Source of the DNA: SAR202 cluster bacterium bin22
Lineage (GTDB): Bacteria > Chloroflexota > Dehalococcoidia > Lucifugimonadales > UBA3495
DNA length: 64,000 nt
Assembly: GCA_002238505.1 (NCBI GenBank)
Contig: MPMM01000003.1
Span: forward strand, 62,001 to 126,000
Direction: 5' to 3'
Position 1 is the first letter of the stretch. Every line of letters starts with the position of its first letter. This document shows, in pieces, positions 1-8,464 of this stretch. The notes under the pieces are model-generated. The model ran no database searches, had not been told where the DNA came from, and saw only the letters and a program-made list of their open reading frames with translations. Position numbers and translations under genes: made by a program.

Positions 1-11
1 GGAGGGGGCAG

Positions 12-1016
12 ATGACTCAGGAAACAAGCGTGGCGCTGGCAATGGACTGGGGTGGTACCTGGTGCCGCATTGCGGTGGTCGGTCGTGATGGCCGGATTTT
101 GTGGCAGTCGCGGGTGCGCAACGCGGCCGGCGCGGATAAGGACAAGCTGCTGGCTGACGCGGAGGACCTGATTCAACAGGCCCGCACCTGGTGCGGCGCA
201 GGCCGAAAAATTGCCGGCCTGGGAATCGCCGCTGCCGGTCCGGTGGACGCAGACACAGGGACATTACAGGAGCCCCCGAACCTGCCTGCGCTTAACGGAA
301 TTTCGCTTAAGGCTGCCTGGGAATCCCGTCTTAATGTGCCGGTTAACGTGGGCAATGATGCCAATATGGCCGCGTTGGGAGAATACGCTTACGGTGCAGG
401 CCTGGAGGCGCGACAATTCCGGGCAGATGCCAACAGTCTTGTGTACGTCACTGTCAGCACCGGCATTGGCGGAGGCGTAATTGACCGAGGGAGGCTGATG
501 CTGGGGGCACGCGGACTGGCCGCAGAAGTGGGCCACATGGTTATTGACCGTAGCCCCGACGCTCCAACCTGCCAGTGCGGCAACAGCGGATGCCTGGAGG
601 CGCTGGCGTCCGGCACCTCGATCGCGAAAATCGCCCGACGGAGACTTGCCGATCCCGGTACCAATGGGGGCGTCCTGTCCGAACTGGAGCCAGGTCTGGT
701 CACCGCAGAAAGGGTCTTGGATGCGGCCGGCGAGGGAGACTCCCTGTCGTGGAGCATCCTCGAGGATGTCATTGACGCTCTTTCCACGGGACTGACCAAT
801 CTTCTTCACCTGTATAACCCGGACCTGATTGTAATGGGAGGTGGCGTGACCTTTGGCATGGTACGCATGGGCTTGCTGCCCAGGCTGTACGTCCAGATGC
901 AGCAGCGGGCAATGACTGAGGGCCACCGCAGCTTCCACTTGATTCCAAGCCGGTTGGGCGATGCCCCGGGAATGCTGGGCGCCGCCAGCCTGGTCTGGAA
1001 CTCTTCAAGCGGATAG
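12..1016 (+). CDS. ROK-family sugar kinase (glucokinase-like)
   Basis: Predicted cytoplasmic ATP-dependent hexose kinase of the ROK family, 334 residues, a normal length. The N-terminal phosphate-binding loop reads MDWGGTWCRI (residues 11-20). The catalytic Asp lies in GNDAN (114-118), the sugar-contacting His in GHMVID (174-179), and the ROK zinc motif CQCGNSGCLE follows at 187-196. A GGAGGGGG ribosome site lies directly before the ATG, so the start is secure. It stands alone on the plus strand, facing the SDR gene downstream. The complete zinc motif argues for an active kinase rather than a ROK repressor, and there is no N-terminal helix-turn-helix. Substrate (glucose, N-acetylmannosamine or another sugar) cannot be told from sequence. 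Confidence 0.9.
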   Translation: MTQETSVALAMDWGGTWCRIAVVGRDGRILWQSRVRNAAGADKDKLLADAEDLIQQARTWCGAGRKIAGLGIAAAGPVDADTGTLQEPPNLPALNGISLKAAWESRLNVPVNVGNDANMAALGEYAYGAGLEARQFRADANSLVYVTVSTGIGGGVIDRGRLMLGARGLAAEVGHMVIDRSPDAPTCQCGNSGCLEALASGTSIAKIARRRLADPGTNGGVLSELEPGLVTAERVLDAAGEGDSLSWSILEDVIDALSTGLTNLLHLYNPDLIVMGGGVTFGMVRMGLLPRLYVQMQQRAMTEGHRSFHLIPSRLGDAPGMLGAASLVWNSSSG

Positions 1017-1206
1017 CGTTGCGCATGGGATAGAAAACCCGACTGATGCTTGCCTGCCGTTTGGTATTGGCAGGGAACTGCCTGGCAGATCTTCAGTAGC
1101 TATAGCCATCCAATTAATCGAACCCGCCTCGCCGGCAAATGCCAGTTTGACGGGTTCTCTCTTTGCTTGTCTGGGGAAAAGTGCAGTCTCTGCAGAGAGG
1201 ACACCT

Positions 1207-1974
1207 CTAGAATATATAGCGGCTACCCATAACGTTCAGGCGGTCTCCAGTAATGTAGCTGGATTCGTCCGAGGCAAAGAAGAGGCAGGCCTCTGCAATG
1301 TCGTGGACTGTACCCTGGCGGCGCATGGGAATGCTGGATACGTGCGCTTCGGACCCCCTGGCTACGTCCTCGAATTCTGGGTACCACTCGGGGTGCGCAC
1401 GGGTTGTGTCGGTAGAACCTGGATTGACCATGTTGGCACGGATGTTGTAGGGAGCCATTTCTGCTGCCACCGCTCGAATGAGGCCCAGCAGTCCGGTCTT
1501 GGCGGTGGTTACCAGGGCGGTTTCCGGGCGGCCGGTTACCGCCGACTGGCCACCCAGGGCAATGATACTGCCGCTGCGCCTTTCCATCATGCCCGGCAAT
1601 GCTGCCTTGATAAGGTAGAAGGCCGGGTAAAGGTTGATTTCCATTACCTGCTGCCATTCCTCATTGGAAATCTCGAGGATGGGTTTGTGTGGGCGAATCG
1701 CCACATTGCTGACCAGGATATCTACCTTGCCCAGCGCTTCGATTCCCTCTTCTACAATCCCGGCCGCCCGGTCCGGATCCGATACGTCTCCCATAGCCAG
1801 ATGGGTGTTAACTCCCAGCTCCCGGCACTCTGCGGCAACTTCATCCAGTTCCCGCTGGCTCTGGCGGGTATTTAACACCAGGTCGGCCCCCTCCCTGGCG
1901 AAAGTCAGTGCGATTTGCCGTCCGATATTTCTGCTGGCGCCGGTGATCAGGGCGGTTTTTCCCTGCAGCTTCAT
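1207..1974 (-). CDS. SDR-family oxidoreductase with Val in place of the catalytic Tyr
   Basis: Rossmann-fold short-chain dehydrogenase/reductase, 255 residues. The nucleotide-binding motif TGASRNIG is at 11-18 and the structural N-x-A-like motif SNVAIRP at 89-95. The usual catalytic Tyr-x3-Lys should fall around 155-159, but the sequence has Val155 and Lys159 (ALVTTAK), so canonical SDR chemistry is doubtful. A GGAGGA ribosome site precedes the ATG. It is monocistronic and convergent with the ROK kinase. A second SDR at 20818-21570 shares the AIRPHKP segment and the same Tyr-to-Val change, so the two look like members of one paralogous group. Annotation as 3-oxoacyl-ACP reductase would be unsafe. 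Confidence 0.85.
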   Translation of the reverse strand: MKLQGKTALITGASRNIGRQIALTFAREGADLVLNTRQSQRELDEVAAECRELGVNTHLAMGDVSDPDRAAGIVEEGIEALGKVDILVSNVAIRPHKPILEISNEEWQQVMEINLYPAFYLIKAALPGMMERRSGSIIALGGQSAVTGRPETALVTTAKTGLLGLIRAVAAEMAPYNIRANMVNPGSTDTTRAHPEWYPEFEDVARGSEAHVSSIPMRRQGTVHDIAEACLFFASDESSYITGDRLNVMGSRYIF

Positions 1975-2155
1975 AAGTCCTCCAGAGTGCCCGTCCCCAA
2001 TTTGGAAGGGCGTATTGCAAATGGGTAATCACTTCGAGGAAATTAACATACCTGGCTGGACGGCGCAAACGAATCTCGAACCGAAGAGGCCGGTCCATAA
2101 GTCTGTGCTGGTATGATGTCTTAACACCCCTGTACATAAACTGCGCGTGGGCCCA

Positions 2156-2184
2156 TTGACAGGGTCATGTCCTTGATATAGGAT
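2156..2184 (+). promoter_or_regulatory. Sigma-70-type promoter of the cobalamin leader
   Basis: A perfect TTGACA (-35) at 2156-2161, a 17-nt spacer and TAGGAT (-10) at 2179-2184. Transcription would begin near 2191, about 30 nt before the riboswitch aptamer. Confidence 0.65.
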
Positions 2185-2213
2185 TCCCGCAAGTAAACCG
2201 GAACTTTAACAAT

Positions 2214-2410
2214 TGAATCTGGTCTGAAGGTGGCCCCAATAGGGGCTGAAAAGGGAAGCCGGTGTAATTCCGGCGTGGTCGCGCCACTGTGACTGGCAAG
2301 AACTGACCCATACCGAAAGGTAAGCCACTGGTCCTCCACAGGAGGCTGGGAAGGCGGGAAGGTTCGTCAATAGCCAGAAGCCAGGAGACCTGCCATCAGG
2401 CTGAAACAAG
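2214..2410 (+). ncRNA. Cobalamin (B12) riboswitch
   Basis: Adenosylcobalamin-type aptamer in the leader of the cob operon. The core AGGGAA ... GGTGTAATTCCGGC ... CGCCACTGTGAC lies at about 2252-2292, and the B12 box (ending CCAGGAGACCTGCC) at 2372-2394. Outer helix P1 can form between GGTCTGA (2221-2227) and TCAGGCT (2396-2402). It is followed by an intrinsic terminator, so B12 probably switches off transcription of the downstream genes. The boundaries are by eye. Confidence 0.93.
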
Positions 2411-2450
2411 ATACGCTTCGCGGAAGGGTGTATGTTAGAGCGCAACAGAT

Positions 2451-2479
2451 AGCCTGACCACGAAGGTCAGGCTTTTTTT
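2451..2479 (+). terminator. Riboswitch expression-platform terminator
   Basis: A perfect 9-bp stem AGCCTGACC (2451-2459) / GGTCAGGCT (2465-2473) with loop ACGAA, followed by six T. Its 5' arm is also complementary to TCAGGCT at 2396-2402, giving a competing antiterminator. Confidence 0.9.
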
Positions 2480-2561
2480 GTTGGGGGCGCCAAATCGGAA
2501 GCCCAATATTTGCCATTAACTTGTCTGATGCTCGCGGTGTCGGACTTGCCAAGTGGGAGAT

Positions 2562-2651
2562 GACTGGATGGACTCCACCTCGGTCGCGCAGGACCTCCTC
2601 CCCTCGTGACCACACGGCGCAGCATGCTGCGCCATGGGAGACCATCCAGTC
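2562..2651. repeat. Nested inverted repeats between riboswitch and first cob gene
   Basis: Outer arms GACTGGATGG (2562-2571) and CCATCCAGTC (2642-2651) enclose a perfect 18-bp palindrome, GGCGCAGCATGCTGCGCC (2616-2633). No T-run follows, so it is not a simple terminator. It could be a DNA operator or a structured part of the mRNA leader. The function is unknown. Confidence 0.6.
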
Positions 2652-2758
2652 CACTCTTTATATTCGGCCAGGTCGCCTGACGAGATTTTCTGTCCGGTGG
2701 CATTATACCTCTTAAGTAGGCATAATGTTTGCCAACCAGCGCCTGTGCGGAGGGTCAG

Positions 2759-3160
2759 ATGTTACGCCAAATCCTGGAAGAGTGCCACCAGGGCTTCGAT
2801 GAAGTGGGATTTAACGAGGTTGTGCTGATGTTGTCTAACACGGCAGCCACCTCGGAGGTTTACATGATGCTGGACGACCTTCGGTTTTCCGAAGACGGTA
2901 ACATCGTAACCTTCCTGGCGGAGGGTGGCACCCACCTGCACATGTATCTGGACAAGATCGAAGAAGTCCGGTTTCTTCATCGCATGAACGAGGAAGGTCT
3001 TCCCAGCTACTCGGTATGGTTCATGGACGAGAATCGGGACCCTGTCCTGCGCATCTACCTCCGTAAGTCCGAGGAAGATGAAACAAACCAGCCTCGCCAC
3101 GATCTGTTCATGGCCTTGTTGGATAAGTATGGAACAACTCTAGACCCGAGGGTGGCTTAA
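2759..3160 (+). CDS. Small conserved-looking protein heading the cob operon
   Basis: 133-residue soluble protein without signal peptide or membrane segment. The start at 2759 is chosen because GGAGGG lies 5 nt upstream; a longer frame from 2729 lacks such a site. I cannot place it firmly in a family. Its alternating strands, ending in SYSVWFMDENRDPVLRIYL, resemble the HemS/ChuX heme-binding fold (a pattern of W/F-x-x-D-x2-G/D-x-V-L-x-I-Y), which is only a hint. As the first gene after the B12 riboswitch it is expected to be B12-repressed and may serve in tetrapyrrole or corrinoid handling. The next gene starts 92 nt downstream. Confidence 0.7.
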   Translation: MLRQILEECHQGFDEVGFNEVVLMLSNTAATSEVYMMLDDLRFSEDGNIVTFLAEGGTHLHMYLDKIEEVRFLHRMNEEGLPSYSVWFMDENRDPVLRIYLRKSEEDETNQPRHDLFMALLDKYGTTLDPRVA

Positions 3161-3252
3161 GCCCCGTAATCTCCTTTCAGGGCGCCTCCCTTGTCTGGAT
3201 TACGGTTCGCCGGTAAGAGAGTATGGACGGAACTCAGGATGAGCAGAACTGA

Positions 3253-4614
3253 ATGACCAACGCGATAGTCATTGCGGGCGTCCGCAGCGGCGTGGGTAAA
3301 ACCACGATTGCCACAGGCATCATGGGCGCATTGACTCGCCGTGGCTACAGGGTGCAACCTTTCAAAGCCGGGCCTGATTACATTGACCCGTCTTACCACC
3401 AGCTTGCGTGCGGGGTGCCTTCCCGCAACCTGGATACGTGGCTGATTCCGCATCCCACGGTTACTGAACTATTCCGCCGGGCAGGCGGGGACGACAAGAT
3501 ATGCGTAGTTGAAGGGGTAATGGGCGTCTTTGACGGCCACTCCAGCCTCACGGAGGAGGGATCCACCGCCCAACTGGCCAAGCTGCTGAACGCCCCGGTA
3601 ATTCTCGTAGCGGACGCTGCCAAGGTGGCCCGCAGTGTGGCCGCTGAGGTGCTGGGTTACCAGATGTTCGACCCCGACCTTCGCATAGCCGGGGTGATAC
3701 TTAATGGGGTGGGTGGGCCCCGCCACATGGAGTTTTGCCAGCCGCAGATTGAAGCTACCACCGGCTTGCCAGTGCTTGGTTACCTGCCCAGGCGAGAGGA
3801 CTTTGTCCAACCTGAACGCCACCTGGGACTGATACCCACCGTGGAGGGGACGGTCGTTCAGCAGTGGTACGACGCTCTTATCGCCCAGGTCGAAGAGTCC
3901 ATTGACCTGGACCGAATTCTTGATCTGGCTTCCGGCGCCAGCCCCCAAGAGGATGCCCCGCAAGTATATCCGGCAGAGCCGCAGGGGAAGCGTGCCCGCA
4001 TCGCTGTAGCCCAGGACAAGGCCTTCAGCTTTTATTACCAGGATTCCCTTGACTTGCTGGAAGCCTGGGGAGCCGAACTGGTTCCTTTCAGCCCATTGAC
4101 TGACAAGAGTGTGCCCGCTGGAGTCGGTGGCATTTATATCGGCGGCGGCTTCCCCGAAATGTTTGCCCGGGAATTATCAGAGAATCATTCAATGCTGGAT
4201 TCCATGAGGGCAGCGCTGAAGAGGGAAGTGCCGGTGTACGCCGAGTGTGGCGGCCTGATGTACCTGGCTCAAAGCCTGTCAGACCTGGAAGGCAACGATT
4301 ATCCCATGGTGGGCGCGCTTCCCGTAGTTTCGTCCATGAGCAACAGCAGGCTGACGCTGGGATACCGTGAGGTGGAAGCTCGCGAAGACACTCCGCTTCT
4401 GAAAAAAGGGCAGCGGGTCCGTGGCCATGAGTTTCACTGGTCGGTACTGGCCGAGCAACCCCGCGCCGACCAATCCGTTTACCGGGTGGTGAACCAGGAT
4501 AACCGGCCGGAGGGATTCCAGGTGGGCAGCATCTGGGCTTCGTACATACACATTCACCTGGGAAGCAGTCCCGGCCTGGCCCGCCGGTTTGTAGATACCT
4601 GCGTGGTAGAATGA
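3253..4614 (+). CDS. cbiA: Cobyrinate a,c-diamide synthase
   Basis: Glutamine- and ATP-dependent amidation of the corrin a and c side chains (CbiA/CobB), 453 residues, the usual length. The N-terminal dethiobiotin-synthetase-like domain has the P-loop GVRSGVGKTT (9-18) and the early motif AGPDYIDPSYH. The C-terminal class I glutamine amidotransferase-like domain has its Cys nucleophile in AECGGLMYL (Cys332) and a late His in SYIHIHLGS. It lies second in the riboswitch-controlled operon, before the adenosyltransferase, which is the pathway order. No corrin-ring methylases or precorrin enzymes are present in this window, so its substrate comes from genes elsewhere or from salvage. Confidence 0.95.
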   Translation: MTNAIVIAGVRSGVGKTTIATGIMGALTRRGYRVQPFKAGPDYIDPSYHQLACGVPSRNLDTWLIPHPTVTELFRRAGGDDKICVVEGVMGVFDGHSSLTEEGSTAQLAKLLNAPVILVADAAKVARSVAAEVLGYQMFDPDLRIAGVILNGVGGPRHMEFCQPQIEATTGLPVLGYLPRREDFVQPERHLGLIPTVEGTVVQQWYDALIAQVEESIDLDRILDLASGASPQEDAPQVYPAEPQGKRARIAVAQDKAFSFYYQDSLDLLEAWGAELVPFSPLTDKSVPAGVGGIYIGGGFPEMFARELSENHSMLDSMRAALKREVPVYAECGGLMYLAQSLSDLEGNDYPMVGALPVVSSMSNSRLTLGYREVEAREDTPLLKKGQRVRGHEFHWSVLAEQPRADQSVYRVVNQDNRPEGFQVGSIWASYIHIHLGSSPGLARRFVDTCVVE

Positions 4615-4685
4615 AATCCCATCTCCTATGGGTTTTGCGGAGGGGGCGTTTCCAGTATTTCATGCCACCAGGAGGACTGTAAGTA

Positions 4686-5258
4686 ATGAGCACCGATCAA
4701 GAAAGCAGAGAGGGACCCCAGTCGGTTAAGGGTCCTCGAATCAACAAGGGACTGGTAATCGTCAATACCGGCAACGGCAAAGGCAAGACTACGGCCGCCA
4801 TGGGCGTGCTGTTCCGAGCCTGGGGCCGGGGATTGCGCGTAGTGATGCTTCAGTTCATCAAGCACACAACCGCAAACTTTGGCGAGCAGCGGGCGGCCCA
4901 GAAAATCGGCGTAACCATGCGGGCCATGGGCGACGGTTTTACCTGGCGCTCCCAGGATCTGGACCAGAGTGCGGACCTGGCCAGGGCTTTGTGGGAAGAT
5001 GCCAAGGAAGTGCTGGCGTCAGGCGAGTACGATGTCGTAGTGCTGGACGAATTTACCTATCCCATGCACTACGGATGGATTCCCACCGAAGAGGTCATTG
5101 AAACCCTCAAGAACCGGCCCGAGATGTTGCACGTCATTATTACCGGGCGCCATGCTCCTGAAGACCTGGTTGAGTATGCGGACCTGGTAACCGAAATGAA
5201 CGTGGTAAAGCATCCTTACCAGAGTGGCATTAAGGCCCAGCCCGGTATTGAGTTCTAG
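4686..5258 (+). CDS. cobO: Corrinoid adenosyltransferase (CobA/CobO type)
   Basis: Transfers the 5'-deoxyadenosyl group of ATP to cob(I)yrinic acid a,c-diamide or other cob(I)alamin forms. It has 190 residues. The P-loop variant NTGNGKGKTTAAMG starts at residue 27 and the family Walker-B-like segment VVLDEFTYPMHYGWI lies mid-protein. A charged 20-residue N-terminal extension precedes the core, as in CobO. AGGAGG stands about 9 nt upstream of the ATG. It sits between the diamide synthase and cobT. It is the CobA/CobO family, not the unrelated PduO or EutT type. Confidence 0.95.
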   Translation: MSTDQESREGPQSVKGPRINKGLVIVNTGNGKGKTTAAMGVLFRAWGRGLRVVMLQFIKHTTANFGEQRAAQKIGVTMRAMGDGFTWRSQDLDQSADLARALWEDAKEVLASGEYDVVVLDEFTYPMHYGWIPTEEVIETLKNRPEMLHVIITGRHAPEDLVEYADLVTEMNVVKHPYQSGIKAQPGIEF

Positions 5259-5315
5259 GCAGGCATAGCCGCATCCAGGATTGCGCTGACAGTCTCTAAC
5301 ATTTCAGGAGGCTCC

Positions 5316-6392
5316 ATGACCATATCTCCACTGGTGGACGCCACTGTTGAAGGCATTTCCTCCCTCGACCAGAACGCCATGGCTAATGCCAGGGCCAGGC
5401 AGGACACCCTTACCAAGCCACTGGGCAGCCTGGGGCGACTTGAGGACTTGTCGGTCATGCTGGCAGGAATGTTTGGTGAGACCGTGCCGCAGATCAGCCG
5501 TAAGTCCGTAATTCTTGCAGCGGCAGACCACGGTGTGGTAGCGGAGGGAGTAAGCGCATATCCTCAGGAAGTTACTCCCCAGATGGTGTACAACTTCTTG
5601 CGAGGCGGCGCGGGCATCAACGTGCTGGCACGCCATGCCGGGGCCGAGATTGTAATCCTGGATGCTGGTGTTGCCGCTGATCTGGACCCGCATCCCTTGC
5701 TCAGGTCAGTCAAGGTAGCTTACGGGACTGCCAACATGGCAGTTGGGCCAGCGATGACCCGTGACCAGGCTGTTCGTTGCCTGGAGATTGGCATTGATGC
5801 CGCCAGGGAGCAGATCGGAGAAGGGGCAGACATCATAGCCTGTGGCGACATGGGGATCGGGAACACTACTGCCTCCAGCGCAATTACTGCTGTGGCGACC
5901 GGCGCCGACCCGGCGGTAACCACGGGACGCGGGACAGGGCTGGACGACCCGGGCCTGGCCCACAAGGTTGAAATTGTGCGCCGGGCTATTGAAGTAAACC
6001 GGCCCGACCCGAAGGACGGGCTTGACGTCTTAACCAAGGTCGGGGGACTGGAAATCGGGGTGCTAGCCGGTGCAATGCTGGGCACGGCAGCCAGCCACCG
6101 CCCAGTCGTGGTGGACGGGTTCATATCGGGAGCCGCCGCATTGATTGCGTGGCTTATATCTCCGGCGGCAAAGGACTACTTTATCGCTGCCCACCAATCC
6201 GTGGAGCCCGGGCACCGCGTGGGACTTGATGCCATGGGATTGACCCCTCTCCTGGACATGGGAATGCGTCTGGGTGAAGGCACAGGCGCCGCTCTGGCCA
6301 TGCATCTGATCGAAGCTGCGTCGTTGTGCCTGGCGGAAATGGCAACATTTGCTGAGGCCGGCGTGTCTGAACGCAGCGACGACGAAGAGTAA
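5316..6392 (+). CDS. cobT: Nicotinate-nucleotide:dimethylbenzimidazole phosphoribosyltransferase
   Basis: Activates the lower-ligand base by moving phosphoribose from nicotinate mononucleotide to 5,6-dimethylbenzimidazole or a related base, giving alpha-ribazole phosphate. It has 358 residues, the family length. Diagnostic segments are AADHGVVAEGVSAYPQEVT and GAGINVLARHAGAE near the N-terminus. The catalytic Glu is Glu321 in LGEGTGAALA. AGGAGG lies just before the ATG. Followed by cobS, whose product uses the ribazole. Confidence 0.96.
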   Translation: MTISPLVDATVEGISSLDQNAMANARARQDTLTKPLGSLGRLEDLSVMLAGMFGETVPQISRKSVILAAADHGVVAEGVSAYPQEVTPQMVYNFLRGGAGINVLARHAGAEIVILDAGVAADLDPHPLLRSVKVAYGTANMAVGPAMTRDQAVRCLEIGIDAAREQIGEGADIIACGDMGIGNTTASSAITAVATGADPAVTTGRGTGLDDPGLAHKVEIVRRAIEVNRPDPKDGLDVLTKVGGLEIGVLAGAMLGTAASHRPVVVDGFISGAAALIAWLISPAAKDYFIAAHQSVEPGHRVGLDAMGLTPLLDMGMRLGEGTGAALAMHLIEAASLCLAEMATFAEAGVSERSDDEE

Positions 6393-6504
6393 TCTAAGGG
6401 GCCAGGCAGTCCATGGCACAGAGTTCTCAACCCATGTTGGAACCCACTAAAAGTACGTCCGCCGAGACTAGTACCTGTGCCTGCCCTGGCTGAGGAAGGA
6501 AGAA

Positions 6505-7296
6505 TTGGCACCCTTTCTGGCTGCGTTAAGCTTCTTGACGATCTTCCCTTCCCCCAGGCCTGCTGACCTGCCCCAGAGGGCCATCAGCGACTCTCGTGCC
6601 TGGTTTCCCCTGGTGGGCCTTATCCTGGGCCTCATGTTAGTTGGCCTGGAATGGGTCCTGGGTTATGCTTTTTCCCCCTACGTTACTTCCGCGGCGCTGG
6701 TGGTCTTCCTGGTGATTGTCAATCGGGCCCTCCACCTGGATGGGCTGATGGACACCTGTGATGGACTGTTTGGTGGGGACAGCCCGGAACGCCGTCGCGA
6801 AATAATGCGAGATTCTCACGTTGGGGCCTTTGCGGTCGCCGGCGCTGCGTGCGCATTGCTCATCAAGTATGCGGCCCTCCTTTCCCTGCTGTCTCTAGAC
6901 TTGCCCGGAAAGGAAGCTGCCCTGCTGCTATTCCCGGTGTTTAGCCGATATACCATGGTACTGCAGCTGATGGTCTTCCCGTATGTGCGGACACCCGGGT
7001 TGGGGTCCCCATTTCATGAGTACCCTGCTACGGTGCCTTCGGCAATAGCTGCCGTAGTGTCCCTGGTTGCGGCGCTGGTTATCGGCGGCGCAGGCGGCAT
7101 GCTGGTGCTGGCCGGGATATGTATATTCGCCTTATTGGTGGGCCAGGGAATGGCAGGCCTGGCCGGCGGGATGACCGGGGACACATATGGCGCAACAAAT
7201 GAATTGTCGGAGGCTGTTGGACTGCTGGTATTGGTAGCCATCATGCCCTTTGGACTGGTTGCTCCCATTTGGTACCAAGTCGGTGGACTGCTTTAG
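6505..7296 (+). CDS. cobS: Adenosylcobinamide-GDP ribazoletransferase (cobalamin synthase)
   Basis: Integral-membrane enzyme joining adenosylcobinamide-GDP to alpha-ribazole (or its phosphate) in the last assembly step. It has 263 residues with six or more hydrophobic segments. The family motif HLDGLMDTCDGLFGG starts at residue 77. The start is TTG at 6505, supported by AGGAAGGA 4-11 nt upstream. A second conserved stretch, GGMTGDTYGATNELSEA, lies near the C-terminus. It lies between cobT and cbiB, matching its partners in the nucleotide-loop pathway. Confidence 0.94.
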   Translation: MAPFLAALSFLTIFPSPRPADLPQRAISDSRAWFPLVGLILGLMLVGLEWVLGYAFSPYVTSAALVVFLVIVNRALHLDGLMDTCDGLFGGDSPERRREIMRDSHVGAFAVAGAACALLIKYAALLSLLSLDLPGKEAALLLFPVFSRYTMVLQLMVFPYVRTPGLGSPFHEYPATVPSAIAAVVSLVAALVIGGAGGMLVLAGICIFALLVGQGMAGLAGGMTGDTYGATNELSEAVGLLVLVAIMPFGLVAPIWYQVGGLL

Positions 7297-7459
7297 CAGC
7301 CAATATCCCGTTTGAGATAAATGCATCCAGCGCAGGTATAAGTCGAAGGAAAGAGTGCGCGCTGTGTCGTAGGGCACCCATTCCTTTGCCAAGGATATGA
7401 TTCAGTCTATACCTGTGATCCCCGAGAATCCCCGTAGAGGCTGTCAATAGAATTTCCCG

Positions 7460-8464
7460 TTGTCGGCAGGAACGTTCTGGCAGGTTAACCAGGCTTATAT
7501 GTCCCATCTGTCTCCGTACATAGCTGGATTCCCCCTGGAACTTGGAGTGCTGTTTCTTGCTGTGTTGTTGGACCTGTTCGGCAGAGAGCTGCCAGGCAAG
7601 ATTCACCCTACAGTCTGGATGGGTTACACGGTCAAGGTCACTGAAAGGCTGGCTCCACGGACCAGGGTAGGGGGCCTGGCTGCAGGGACACTGATCGCTT
7701 TGTTGATTCCTTCCTTTTGGGCCGCCTGCGCCTGGCTGGCAGTCTGGGGCCTGGCGGAACTCCACTGGCTGGCATATCTGCTGGGTGGGGCTGTGCTGCT
7801 CAAATCAACCTTTGCCATAAGGATGCTTCACCGGGCAGCTTCCGAGACAAGATTTCTGGTGGTTCAGAATGACCTGCCTGGTATGCGACACAGTATGCGT
7901 TCCCTGGTGAGCCGGGATGCTTCGGAAATGACAGCAGGGCAGGCCATTGCCGCCACCATAGAATCGGTGTCAGAGAACACCACCGACAGCTTTATCGGTA
8001 CCTGGTTGGCCTTTGCCCTTTTTGGGCTGCCCGGCGCCTTCGCTTACCGAGCTATCAACACCCTGGACAGTATGATAGGCTATCGGGGCGAGTATGAGTA
8101 CGTGGGGAAAGTGGCGGCCAGGGTGGATGATCTGGTGAACCTGGTTCCTGCGAGAATGACGGCCCTGTTGTTGGGGCTTGGCAGCCTGGTACTCCCCGGG
8201 CAGCGGGCCGGTGAAGCGTTCAGGGTAATGTGGCGCGACCACGGTCGCACCTCCAGCCCCAATGCTGGCTGGACTATGGCCGGGATGGCAGGAGCCCTGG
8301 GCGTGGAACTGGAGAAAGAGGGCCACTACCGGTTGGGCGACGCCACCCGCCCTCTGGAACCCGAGGACATTACCCGGTCTGTGCAGTCCATGTACATTAT
8401 TGCCGGCTTGGGGATTGCCATCACTCTGGCCTTGCTGTTACTCAAGGAGCGCATCTTCGGATAG
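7460..8464 (+). CDS. cbiB: Adenosylcobinamide-phosphate synthase (CbiB/CobD)
   Basis: Membrane protein that attaches aminopropanol phosphate to adenosylcobyric acid. It has 334 residues from a TTG at 7460, or 321 from ATG 7499; neither has a strong ribosome site, so the start is open. Family signatures are HPTVWMG near the N-terminus, ESVSENTTDSFIGTWLAF, and the run AYRAINTLDSMIGYR in the middle, with hydrophobic helices at both ends. The stop codon abuts the ATG of the following decarboxylase gene (TAGATG), so the two are translationally coupled. That fits, because the next enzyme makes the aminopropanol phosphate used here. Confidence 0.94.
   Translation: MSAGTFWQVNQAYMSHLSPYIAGFPLELGVLFLAVLLDLFGRELPGKIHPTVWMGYTVKVTERLAPRTRVGGLAAGTLIALLIPSFWAACAWLAVWGLAELHWLAYLLGGAVLLKSTFAIRMLHRAASETRFLVVQNDLPGMRHSMRSLVSRDASEMTAGQAIAATIESVSENTTDSFIGTWLAFALFGLPGAFAYRAINTLDSMIGYRGEYEYVGKVAARVDDLVNLVPARMTALLLGLGSLVLPGQRAGEAFRVMWRDHGRTSSPNAGWTMAGMAGALGVELEKEGHYRLGDATRPLEPEDITRSVQSMYIIAGLGIAITLALLLLKERIFG

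Noticed and set aside
961-1875. 304-residue plus-strand frame
   Set aside because: It is antisense to the SDR gene and mirrors its codons; no family resemblance.
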